Source: Gymnopilus junonius (lineage: Eukaryota; Basidiomycota; Agaricomycetes; Agaricales; Galerinaceae). Taken from it: 60,653 bases of DNA. Position numbers and translations under genes: made by a program. The DNA lies in contig JADNYJ010000215.1 of assembly GCA_015501075.1 (NCBI GenBank), forward strand, positions 1-60,653. The letters are read 5' to 3'. Under the pieces are notes generated by a model. The model worked only from the letters and a program-made list of their open reading frames with translations, ran no database searches and was not told where the DNA came from. This document shows, one piece after another, positions 23,983 through 33,514 of this stretch. Each line of letters opens with the position of its first letter. Position 1 is the stretch's first letter.

Positions 23983-25138
23983 ATGTCGTCTGCGAAGCCC
24001 GTATTGGTCGTTATAGGCACGTACTAGGTGCTGCTTTCATAGCGCAATATCGTTGACATGTATTCTTCCTGTAGGCTTGGGAAATGGATCCGGCACAGGA
24101 GCGTCGACAGCGTGGGTGCATCCCTATTTCAATCTGTGATGCTGAAATTCAAATCTTCCCCAAAGACGACTTTTTGCCAAGGAGGGATACAGCGTCGCTC
24201 TCATCGCTCGAGGCGCAAGTGCTGTAACGGAGCTGGCGAAGGAGATCAACAGCTCTGGCGGCCATGTGAGTTTTTGAAATCTCAGTTATGGAGGAGTTCT
24301 AGCTGCTGATTAAGCTCTCGCTGACGTCTGCCAGGCCGAAGAATTTGCTCTGGAATCATACAACCATGAAAATATTACTAATGCTTGGGCAGCGATCACG
24401 GCCAAATTCCCCAAACCTCAATATGTCGTTCGTGTCGCCGTGTTCAACGCTGGCCATGGTGTCTGGAAGAGCTTCCTTGACATCACACCTCAAGACGTTC
24501 AAGACGTTCTTCAGGTCACTGTCGCAGCTGCGTTCTCTTTTGCCCGAGGCGCCATCTTGGCCTTCAAGGAGAATGACATTGCAGAGCCAAATGGAAAGAG
24601 GGGCACGTTCATCATCACTGGAGCAACTGCTAGTCTCAGAGGCAATGTCACCACCAGCGCCTTTGCTGCCGGTAAGTTCGGTTTGCGGGCTCTGTCCCAG
24701 AGTCTTGCGAAGGAGTTCGGAAAGGAGAACATCCACGTCGCTCACGTAAGTTCATGAATTTCTGACTGTTATTCCAAACTGAAATTCCGTCGTTGCAGGC
24801 CATTATTGATGGAAGTGTGTCATTTCTTCCTTATGCACAATAGTCAGACTCACAAAGCCTGCCTAGTCATTTTGACGGGTCGTCAGCGCGAGCTCAAGGG
24901 CGAAGAGTTTGCACAAAACCAAGACGTACGCCTCAGTCCCGACAGCATCGCTAGCGTAGGTTCTTCTTTGATTCGATTTACGATAAGTTTCTGAATATGA
25001 ACAGTCTTATCTGTATCTCGTCAACCAAGACCGTTCGGCATGGACATGGGAGCTCGATCGTAAGTCGTTGAAATTACTCAATTGAATATTATTGCTTATT
25101 TTCATTCTGTAGTTCGTCCTGCGCACGAAAAGTGGTGA
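23983..25138 (+). CDS. Atypical short-chain dehydrogenase/reductase (SDR)
   Basis: Exons 23983-24016, 24075-24111, 24166-24265, 24335-24745, 24799-24814, 24867-24955, 25005-25059 and 25113-25138 sum to 768 nt, 255 aa, normal for SDRs. The Rossmann cofactor motif reads GLGNGSGTG, followed by SVALIARG and the NAG motif (VFNAGHGVW). The serine region is FIITGATASLRG. At the usual YxxxK the sequence reads FAAGKFGLRAL, so the catalytic Tyr is Phe while Lys is kept, seen in a distinct SDR subgroup. An NAD(P)-dependent role is inferred; the substrate is unknown. Intron 1 must start GCACGT for the glycine motif to join, suggesting a GC-AG intron. Confidence 0.85.
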
Positions 25139-25742
25139 ATGGGGGATGGTACCAAGACGAAGAATCAAGGCCTTTTTTTGTGCCAAGTGTAATATTAGTT
25201 GTGTCTGATGTATCTTTTGTGGTAGGATCGCTTGTGTACTTCATTTTTCCGAGTCGCATGCTGCGAAGCAGCTTACCTTTGCCACCTTAACAAGATTCTT
25301 GTGATCTATTGTTAGGCATTGACCATAAATGTGATGTCATCTCCTAGGGATGTCGACAAGACAATGCACATTGTGATCTCTATGAACACGGAACCTTCCC
25401 AAATCAAACAAATAATGAGGCATTCGACTTTTGTTCGACATTGTCTGCCATAGAAGGGCAACATGCTGCTACTCGACTTCGTGGGTGGCACTAACCGCTT
25501 TTTGTTCAATACTCTTCTCCGGAAATGGCAGCTCGACCCTTGTCATGGCGCAATTGTATGAACTGGTAATTATCAGGGCCCATGCCTCTTGGCCTTTATT
25601 CTGCTAAGCGTATAAAGAGCGTCGAAATCTAACCCTTCCCCCCATCAACTCAACGCACTTCGCAGTTTTCGTCTTCAGGTTCTCAACACCCCAATACCTC
25701 CTTGAGTAGCTGCGCTACGGAACCTTCTGAAATATATTCAAA
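25139..25742. other. Intergenic region with TATA box
   Basis: 3' flank of the SDR gene, then the promoter of the next gene: TATAAAGAGC at 25611-25620 lies 132 nt before the ATG at 25743. Confidence 0.45.
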
Positions 25743-26250
25743 ATGCCTAAAGGTTACTTAATGCCCCCACTTTTCCGACCCAGAGGTGTGCACTTTGCAT
25801 TTTGACTATATCAACCCGTTGCTTATTCTTTTGGATGCAGATTATATGTGGATGGGTAGACCCACTGGATCTCTTGAGGAGCACAAGATTTTGGGTGTCA
25901 AGCTCAATTGGAGCCAAATTCGCCGCATCGCAAGTGCTATCAGCATGGAACCCGTCGATGATAGCGACCAGGCCTACGACATCGTCGGTTATGAAGTGAA
26001 ATGTCTAGGCTATGAATTTTGCTCCCTCTATGACATCGATCCGCATACCAGGGACAAGAGGCCGATGATGATGTTGGCCGTTCAGGACACCATACATCCT
26101 AATCGCTGGGGAGAAGAGCATGAAGAGCGGGCGTGCGGCGCTCTTCTTTGGCTGAGAGAGAACGGTTGCAAGGAGGCTTGTCAGTGGCCAAGTTTGGAGC
26201 CGGCTGTCATTGGGCTTCTTCGCCCTTTTGATCCCTGGCCGGAAGCGTGA
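25743..26250 (+). CDS. Hypothetical protein, 139 aa
   Basis: A 10-nt first exon (25743-25752) joins exon 25841-26250 to encode MPKDYMWMGRPTGSLEEHK and onward, 139 aa with balanced composition, which argues for a real protein. It is acidic and soluble, with no signal peptide or membrane segment. I do not recognise it. An alternative is one exon starting at ATG 25786; the spliced start is preferred because it fits the TATA box and the GTTACT donor with a TTTTGGATGCAG acceptor. Confidence 0.55.
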
Positions 26251-26432
26251 ACTTGAAGATCGATGTTGTTACTACACCTTGATTGCAGCTTGAAAATTTA
26301 AAATATCATTATATAAAAATCCGTTCAATTCATGACTTTATCATGACTATTGTGTCGCGTCGCTTTCGGATCCTTTGCATTTTGTGCTGTTTATAATTAT
26401 CTTCAGCATGATTACTTCCTCGTGGTCAGGTC

Positions 26433-26865
26433 AAGGAGATTTGGGAATTGGTTGGGTACGTTCTCTCATCGTCATTACTCTCCGCAGTGACCTGACAGAA
26501 GATCGACAGCGTCAACGAACGCCTCAGTTTCTTGAGATACGAGAAAGGCCACTACTTCAGACCTCACTGGGATGGTCAGTTGAAGCTTCCAGATGGTCGG
26601 CAAACACGAGCTACACTTCAGATCTATCTCGGAGAAGATGGTCTGGAAGGCGGTGGCAACCCGTATTCTAGGCGACCATGGCAAATATCTCGATATCGAG
26701 CCCAAGAAAGGCCGGGTTTTAATCTTCCAGCATAGAGGACTTCATCACAGCGGGGAAGACGTAATAAAAGGTGTCAAGTACACGCTGAGGAGTGTTTCTT
26801 GTTCCGGGCAAGAAATTAATTGGAATGTTCTTTGCGCTCCCCGTCCCTTCATCATTCTTGCTTAA
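26433..26865 (+). pseudogene. 2OG-Fe(II) oxygenase (prolyl-4-hydroxylase-like) remnant
   Basis: The first part reads NERLSFLRYEKGHYFRPHWDG, with the HxD iron motif, then TRATLQIYLGEDGLEGGG. Near 26658 one extra base shifts frame, after which TRILGDHGKYLDIEPKKGR, LIFQHRGLHHSGEDV (distal His) and GVKYTLRS (2OG-binding Arg) follow. This order matches fungal P4H-type dioxygenases. The N-terminal part of the fold is missing and the sequence after TLRS is unlike the family. The exon join near 26455-26497 is uncertain. Read as a truncated, frameshifted copy; a single sequencing insertion would explain only the frame break. Confidence 0.65.
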
Positions 26866-27178
26866 ATAGTCTGTATACCAAATGCCGCAAACTGCAACTC
26901 AAGGAAGAATAAAAAGAATGAATGGTGCTATGATAATAAGCAGGATCTATCGCTCTGGTGCTTTGCAAAATTGAATTCAACACTGTATTGCTGATCCATC
27001 GGAAGAACGTACAATTAGGGTGGCCCTTCAGTCATTTTCGTAAACTGCTTCTAAAGCTCAACGGACATTGGTCTAGTCGTCATGATATCGATATCAGTCC
27101 ATTTGATAATGCATATAGCAAAAAAAGGATTGTCCAAACCAAATCCCTATTCTCCCAAACGAGAACAAGCCCTTTCGT
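26866..27178. other. Intergenic region
   Basis: Convergent space between the oxygenase remnant and the 3' end of DIB1. Nothing recognised. Confidence 0.5.
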
Positions 27179-27900
27179 CTAATATCTGTAGCGTTCGAGT
27201 AATCTAGAGAATTTAATGTCAGGACCCAAGGTGACGTGGTAAGGAAGAAATCCGATTCACCTTTCGGAGAGACTACAAGACCACGGCCCTTAGAAGCCCC
27301 CCTGTACACTGTCTCAATAATGTCAATCAAAGAAGGAATAGTTACGATATAAGTTCTGTCTTCACGTCGTATTAAAAATATGCACACCTCTTGTTTATTA
27401 TCCATAGGCCCAGTTTCTGAGAATCGCGGCGTGACGCATTAGCATCAATTTGAAAGAGAAGCATAAATCGGACTCACATCTTATTGTTGTTACCCGTCCC
27501 CAGATCGATCATAATATGTTTATTACTGCATTCAGAATTTAAGAAAATAAATACTAGAGAAACTCAGTGCATTCCTCAACCGATAGAAAGAACATGACGG
27601 TACAAGGATCGTACAACTCGTACATCTAGAAATTCCGCAGACGAGTCAGCCTGATGATCTCGAAAGAGTGAGCCGAATATAAGCACACCTTATTGAAATC
27701 AGGAACCTCTGTAATATCCACTAGGTAGATAACCGCAAGTTCTGAACTTTCTCTGCCACAGAGTAAAGCGTTTCGTCCATCGTCATACATTGACTATCCC
27801 AATCATGGCCAAAGCGTATCACGACGACGCGGTCTTCTTCAGATTTAATAGCTTCATCGACGTGCCAGCCGGAAGGAAGGTGTGGAAGGAAATAAGACAT
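27179..27900 (-). CDS. DIB1: DIB1/Dim1 U5 snRNP thioredoxin-fold protein, with several one-base indels
   Basis: Six exon blocks: 27900-27689, 27625-27581, 27525-27478, 27416-27388, about 27330-27261, 27203-27179. Segments read MSYFLPHLPSGWHVDEAIKS, DRVVVIRFGHDWDSQCMTMD, MYELYDPCTVMFF, HIMIDLGTGNNNK and ETVYRGASKGRGLVVSPK, essentially the universal Dim1 sequence. The protein is a small core factor of the spliceosomal U4/U6.U5 tri-snRNP. Frame is broken by a -1 near 27735, +1 near 27586, +1 near 27406 and -1 near 27192, and exon 5 lacks an AG acceptor at about 27331. I saw no certain missense change, which is unusual for a decayed copy. As given it cannot encode the protein. Confidence 0.85.
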
Positions 27901-29109
27901 ATCAAAGCCTGAGATCGAGTCGTAGAAGGGGATGAAAGAGGTTCAAGGAAAGAGAATGAGTGGCTGTGCTCCTTGGTGAACGTCTTAGAATCCTCTGGAA
28001 CTAACAGGTCCAAAGAAATCCTAAGAAATCCTCTACGGTAGTAATTTAGTATCTAACGCTGTAATGAATTTAAGAGAGGTTTGCTGACTCGTTATGCAAA
28101 CAAATTGAACAGCCATAGATTAGAAATTAACTCTCAAAAAGTTCACGAAATAAACAACTATTAGAGTGAACAAGCAGTAAGGTAAGTAGTGCAATGTTTT
28201 ATTTTATCAGTCCTCAAGGCGAAGCTTGCCCGCTGTTTCAAGAGTTAGAGAGCGGTGACTTGGGTAGAACAATAACATTAAATGCACGACCATAGAGAGC
28301 ATAGTCATGAAAGGAAACATTGGAGTAGATGGAGTATACCCACTGATAACTGTAATACGACACCAATGCACAATATGTATCGAAAATTTCAGCACCTTGT
28401 AATCCATGGAGCAATAGAAGTATGGCTTCCATCCTTCACAATGCCGTGTTGCGGTCGCCATGGCTTTACCTCAAACGTAAAACACTTCCATGGATGCCGC
28501 AGGGTCCCCAGACTCCGACTAGTCCGGTATGTAATAATTAACTATGTATGATTAACGCAAGGGAGATCGCAACGTGTTCTGTGCCGATCACGAAATGATA
28601 AGGTTGTCGTGGAATGATGCGTTCCTTAGCGCTGAGCGCTCTAGCAGTGCTCCGCAGTCCGCAGACCTGCGATGGCATGGCAAGTAAGACCTTCGCTCCG
28701 TCCAAAACATGCACTATCCTATGCAGGGTACGAAGGCGGAAGGGCTTTTGAACCGGAGGTACGCGAAGATGGCATTACTCTGCCAGAGAATCGAAAGAGC
28801 CAGCATGCATTGATTAGAACCAGACCGTCCCAGATTATTACAAAGAGCAGAATATTGTAAGCAAAGCCTTCAGACGAAAATACAGCAATCAACGACATGC
28901 CAGAAATAAAACGTCATGCAGAATCACAGTAAAGTTGAGTAGTGAGCGAAAGAACAAAGACCCGGAGCAGATCCAGGCAGAGGACTAGGTAGTATCACAC
29001 ACGCTGTCTGAGCCTAGACATCCATGCACGGCAAGCAAGAAGGTCAGCCTGTTAGAAAAGAAAAGGGTCACTTCGATTAGTGAAATTAAAACAAGAGGCG
29101 TCGAAGGGA
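27901..29109. other. Intergenic region, no gene supported
   Basis: About 1.2 kb between the DIB1 start and the 3' end of the cyclin-like gene. An open frame at 28207-28461 (-, 84 aa) has no recognisable content. No repeats or RNA genes seen. Confidence 0.4.
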
Positions 29110-31785
29110 TTATACGTCAGTAACTCCGATCAAAGCCTGGATATCACAAAAGACGCCTTCAGCCTCCTCTCGAGCTCTATTCAAAAGCGTCATCTTGATA
29201 TGAACGGCAGGGATGGGGTCGAGCGTCTCTTCAGTCTCCTCAACTTCGACACTACTGAAGGAGCCCCTGTGGCGGTATTCCTCCATAAGAATTCGAACGA
29301 TGCCTTTCATCAACGCCGTCGCCGTAAGGACAGACACAGGATACCTCTGAGCATCAGGCTCTAATGGGTATTTCGTGAGATCATGCTTTTAAAGAAGAGA
29401 GATACAGGGAGACGCCTTACCATAAAGGCAGATGAAAAGACGAGCCCAGGCTCTCTGCATCACATTCTGCCACCCTCCTTCAAAAATCGAGCAAATTGCG
29501 GAGCGAAGGAAGGGCCAGCCATAGTTCGTCCATTACAGGTTGAGGAGTAACACCAAGTCGCCAATCAAACAAACTTAATATGTCGCGCTGAGCAGTCTGT
29601 AGAATGCAATGCGTCAGAACATCAATAGAAATTTATAAACGGGCCAAACGTACCTCCAGCCTCTCATGGGTAAGCGAATACGGCGCTAAAGAAAGGTACT
29701 CCTTAGCGAACACGGGGATTAGAGGTTCGAGAAAATCTCTATGAAACTGCAAATGCAGTTCAGAAAGAATCTGGAGGCCTGGGTGGGACGGACAGACCTT
29801 GACGCTGATAGCCAAGCACGCAACGGCTATAGTCCATACATTATGTAGGAAGTTACCGTTTCTCAGTATTGTCATAGCCCAAGGATTGGAGTCGGGTTGA
29901 CCATGTGGCGTTGCCAAATAGAAGTAGCGGAGGAACATCCAAATTGCATGAAATCGCGTTTCTGGAGAGTTTTGTAACTGGTCAAGAAGATTTCGACCCG
30001 GCTCGTATTTAGAACCGGTGCAGTCGGTATGACCGGTGCAATCAGAATCGTAGGGGGAATCATAGGAGGAATTTGAGCTCTGTGAACATGTGGAGTTGGA
30101 TGACGGCGATGGGGATCGAGTCACATTGATGAAGTTCAGCCTTCTTTCAGGCAAGACCTGGTCGATAGAAAATGAGATCCTGGAAGAAGAAGGAAAGCAG
30201 AATGGACCTTCAGCAGCCAGGCGATCACGGCTTCGCGAGTCTTGGCCTCAAGTCCCAAAACAGCTTCCCATTCAAATTTGACTTGTTGCTCATAATCGTC
30301 TTCTTCATCGTCGCAAGTGGTATCTCCTACCATAGCACTGAGCCTTTCATTCGGAGGCCCTTGACAGATGCCCGAGGGTAGACCATCCCAATCTCGGGTG
30401 CCCGCCTCCCTCCATAAGAAGCTAATCAATCTTCGCTTGGCGAGACTTTCGATACTCAAAGGAAGTTTGGCAGCGTGATTCAGGGGAGGAGCAATGATAG
30501 GAACAGGACTCAATAATACTTTGTGTGAAGAATTCTTCCTGTGGCCATGGCGAGGGCCTCCAAGTTGCGGTGCAGGCGACGCTGGGACGGTGGGCACTAA
30601 CTTGACATTTGTCTGCAGAAGATGTTTCGAAGGCTTATAAAGCGCGAAGACATAACGTACCTTTCTGCCTGGGCCCTCAGGAACCCTGAGAGACTCTGCG
30701 CGACGTAAACTTGCTGTTCTATGCGCATATATGCGCTCATTTGCGTGCGCCGACAAGTTCTTGCATGTTTTTTGCCTCTTTGCAGGCCCGGACGACTGCT
30801 CTTGTTCCTTAAGAAGGGCATAAGAGCGGGCTCTCTTGATCACGCGAAAGTTGATTAACTGATCAAGGTTTTCTGCCCTGCTGTTCCCATCCGTTCTATC
30901 ACACGAGACCCCCAATGAATTGAATGCAAAAACTCACCGTAGTTCTTGAGGGACCTCGAATTTTATTGGAGAAAGTTCGTCTGGTACAGATTGTGGAAGC
31001 ATGAAATCGGTGTATGCGCTCTTACATCGCAAAAAATCGTTATTCGGAGCAGTGGAGAGCGGCGACTGAGCCGGCGAACGATCTTCTAGTGTGGTGGTGC
31101 TCAAAGGAGATCCAGAGGCAATTTCGTCTTGGGTGATGTTCTCAGCGAATCTATGACCGGAAGACAAATTGCCAGGTAAATCTGGAGTATTGACGCTGCT
31201 TGTACTTATGCGAGAAGAATGGTTCTCGACTGGAGTTGGTCGTGGGTCTGCTGTACGTCGCTCCTGCCCTTGTTCTCTCATAACAGCCAGGAGTAGTTGG
31301 TGAAGTTTTCTCCCGAAAGCATCGTCGGATGTATCTGAGTGAGGGTCTGAAAGAAGGATATCCGACTGAGGGACCAGCACAGAGTCATCGTCCGATCGCG
31401 AACCCGCAGAATTAGACCTCAGTATGTCCGATGATCTCGATTGTGAGTTGTACGAGTCGTTAGAATGAGAAGAGGTAGCAAAGTCAGGCGGACTGCTAGA
31501 GTAAGGTACTTCTACGCGGGAGCTCTGGTAGTCGTCTTCAGTGACATCCTTGTCTTCAGGTCGTGCATCCTCGAAGATGCAGCTTCGCGTACAAGAAGGC
31601 GATGGTGAAGAAATGGGTGAATCAGATGCTAAAAGTCTCTGACTAGATTCAGAAGCCCAGATAGCGTCGAGTTCATTGCTGCCTGAGGAGCTCGAATCTG
31701 AACTTGACGAGCGCATATAGTCGACAGAGGCGTCGACCAAAGTCGGCGGTCCAAAAGAGTTTGAGCATACGTTCCGAGAGTACAT
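29110..31785 (-). CDS. Large Ser-rich protein with C-terminal cyclin-fold-like region
   Basis: Exons 31785-30938, 30895-30661, 30612-30208, 30157-29654, 29596-29421 and 29360-29110 give about 805 codons. The first ~280 residues are Ser/Asp-rich and probably disordered. A basic region follows (AKRQKTCKNLSAHANERIYA). The C-terminal ~300 residues are helical: TRFHAIWMFLRYFYLATP, WTIAVACLAISVK, FHRDFLEPLIPVFAKEYLSL, QRDILSLFDWRLGVTPQP, reminiscent of a cyclin box (ACLAISVK and the late 'YxLxxxTP' helix). Assignment as cyclin-like is inference. A run of five T (minus strand, 29482-29486) where four fit gives a +1 frameshift. A 48-nt intron at 30613-30660 is a stop-free multiple of three. Confidence 0.55.
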
Positions 31786-31993
31786 CTTAGAAAGCGACGA
31801 AGATAGGAAACTCCTCTGAAATTGAAGCGACGTTGGGATCCTTGAAGGAGAAATTCAAACGAGAAATCCCGTTTCAAATTTGGGGAATCATCTCGGTCCC
31901 GTGATCGACGCAGGTCAGGTGGCGACACGCGTCGCAGGCCCCTTTCATAATCACAAAAGGGATAATGAAGATCTTTATTTCCAACCTAATTAT
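31786..31993. other. Promoter side of cyclin-like gene
   Basis: Short spacer between the minus-strand start at 31785 and the copia left LTR. The transposon lies about 210 bp upstream of that gene's ATG. Confidence 0.5.
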
Positions 31994-32454
31994 TGTAAGA
32001 ATTATCAAACAAATCCGAGCATGTCATCGCAGCGCCCGCACGCACCTCGACTCTTGCCTAATCGGTATGTAATCCCGCCTCCATATGCCGTCTCTTGTAA
32101 ACTACTTGGCATTGTATATCATAGTGGAGCCTCTAAGTTCCCCTACAATTATTCTTAGCTTTCTTATTGTCTTATGCATTGTATATACTGCAGTTTCCCT
32201 GTAATCTGGCGCATAAGTACACTAGGTTACTTGTAGTCTCTAACGGATTCCTGATATTTAGTAGTACTTAAGATGAGATTCTGAGCTATTCCAACCTCAG
32301 TCGATTTCCCAATCAACTGAGGTGAATACGTTCTATTACTTTTTACTAGTCTATTTACTTACTAGTTACTTAGCTTTGTTTCTAGGTAACTAATCCATAC
32401 TCAGTCGATTTCCCAATCAACTGAGCTTTGTTTCTAGCCATTGTATTTCTTATA
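31994..32454 (+). repeat. Copia left LTR
   Basis: Begins TGTAAGAATTATC. Differs from the right copy at four sites, all CA here versus CG there or the reverse. Contains two copies of a 26-nt hairpin-capable motif at 32296-32321 and 32400-32425. Confidence 0.93.
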
Positions 32455-32527
32455 GGTTATGGGCCCCATGCCCTGTGCTTAATTGACGAATTTAACTTGT
32501 TTACCTTGCGTGAATCTACTGTCTACC

Positions 32528-33514
32528 ATGTCTGCTACCACTACTTCTCTGTCCGACTCCTTACCTTCTTCCATCCCGAAGCTTGACCTGAGTGGCCTGA
32601 ACTGGGCCATTTTTCATGTCTGTTTCATGGATGCTGTCAAGGCGAAGGGATTTTGGGGCCATTTTGATGGCACGTCTGTCAAACCCGTACCTGTAACTGT
32701 TACCAGTCCTGGTGGTACAACCACCACCACACCTTTTACTGCCCAAGAAATTGCTGACGCAATTCAGTGGGAAAAGGACGAGCGGTCTGCTAAATCATTA
32801 CTTACCCAGAAAATCCCCGATTCGACATTGATGCATGTCCATTCCAAAGCTACTGTCCAAGCTAGATGGGATGCCATCATTACTGAGTACACTCAGAAGG
32901 GCGCTTATGCACAAATGGATCTACATACCCATTTTTTGGAATCCAAGTGCCCAGAGAAGGGTAATGTTCGACAATTTTTAGATGCCCTATGCATTAAACG
33001 AGAAGAGTTAGTGACAGTCGGAGTGGCAATTAGTGAGGATGATTACCGTTCGATGATTATATCGTCGTTACCCTATTTCCTCACCAACTTCGCATCTGGA
33101 CTTCTTGCTTCGGCGCTCCTATATTCTACCAACAAAACCATACCTCCCGACTCACTCATTTCTGCCATTTCGGAGGAATACGAGCGCTCTGTTAACCAGT
33201 GCTCTTGTCGTGCTGCTGGAAAAGCAAAGGACGACACCAAGGACGAGGCCTTGTCAGCTGCCAGTAGTTCCTCTAAATCTAAAGGGAAGGCGGCTTTTCG
33301 AAAGCCTCGTGGGGTTTGCTGGAATTGCGGCGAGGCTGGGCACTTTAAAGATAAATGTCCTAAGCCTGCCAAATCCATGAAACAGCCCAAAAAGGATAAC
33401 TCACCTAGTACGTCCGCATTGCCAATGTGGCTGCTGTTACCGATTCGGATTCCGAGGAGGAAGGGGCATGGGAGATGGAAAGCATCGATTCAGACACCAC
33501 CAAATCGAGCTTAG
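32528..33514 (+). CDS. Copia gag with CCHC zinc knuckle
   Basis: Starts MSATTTSLSDSLPSSIPKLD and carries the copia gag core (WAIFHVCFMDAVKAKGFW, QWEKDERSAKSLL, a UBN2-like helical region) followed by the zinc knuckle CWNCGEAGHFKDKC at about 33319-33360. The capsid/nucleocapsid role is known for the family. The productive frame leaves this one by -1 near 33400, where the acidic spacer and protease begin. That step could be a natural frameshift site or an indel; no slippery heptamer stands out. Confidence 0.85.
   Translation: MSATTTSLSDSLPSSIPKLDLSGLNWAIFHVCFMDAVKAKGFWGHFDGTSVKPVPVTVTSPGGTTTTTPFTAQEIADAIQWEKDERSAKSLLTQKIPDSTLMHVHSKATVQARWDAIITEYTQKGAYAQMDLHTHFLESKCPEKGNVRQFLDALCIKREELVTVGVAISEDDYRSMIISSLPYFLTNFASGLLASALLYSTNKTIPPDSLISAISEEYERSVNQCSCRAAGKAKDDTKDEALSAASSSSKSKGKAAFRKPRGVCWNCGEAGHFKDKCPKPAKSMKQPKKDNSPSTSALPMWLLLPIRIPRRKGHGRWKASIQTPPNRA

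Noticed and set aside
28207..28461. 84-aa minus-strand ORF
   Set aside because: No recognisable content and no splice partners found.
33380..33430. Programmed gag-pol frameshift in copia
   Set aside because: No clear slippery heptamer or stem; other shifts nearby make an ordinary indel as likely.
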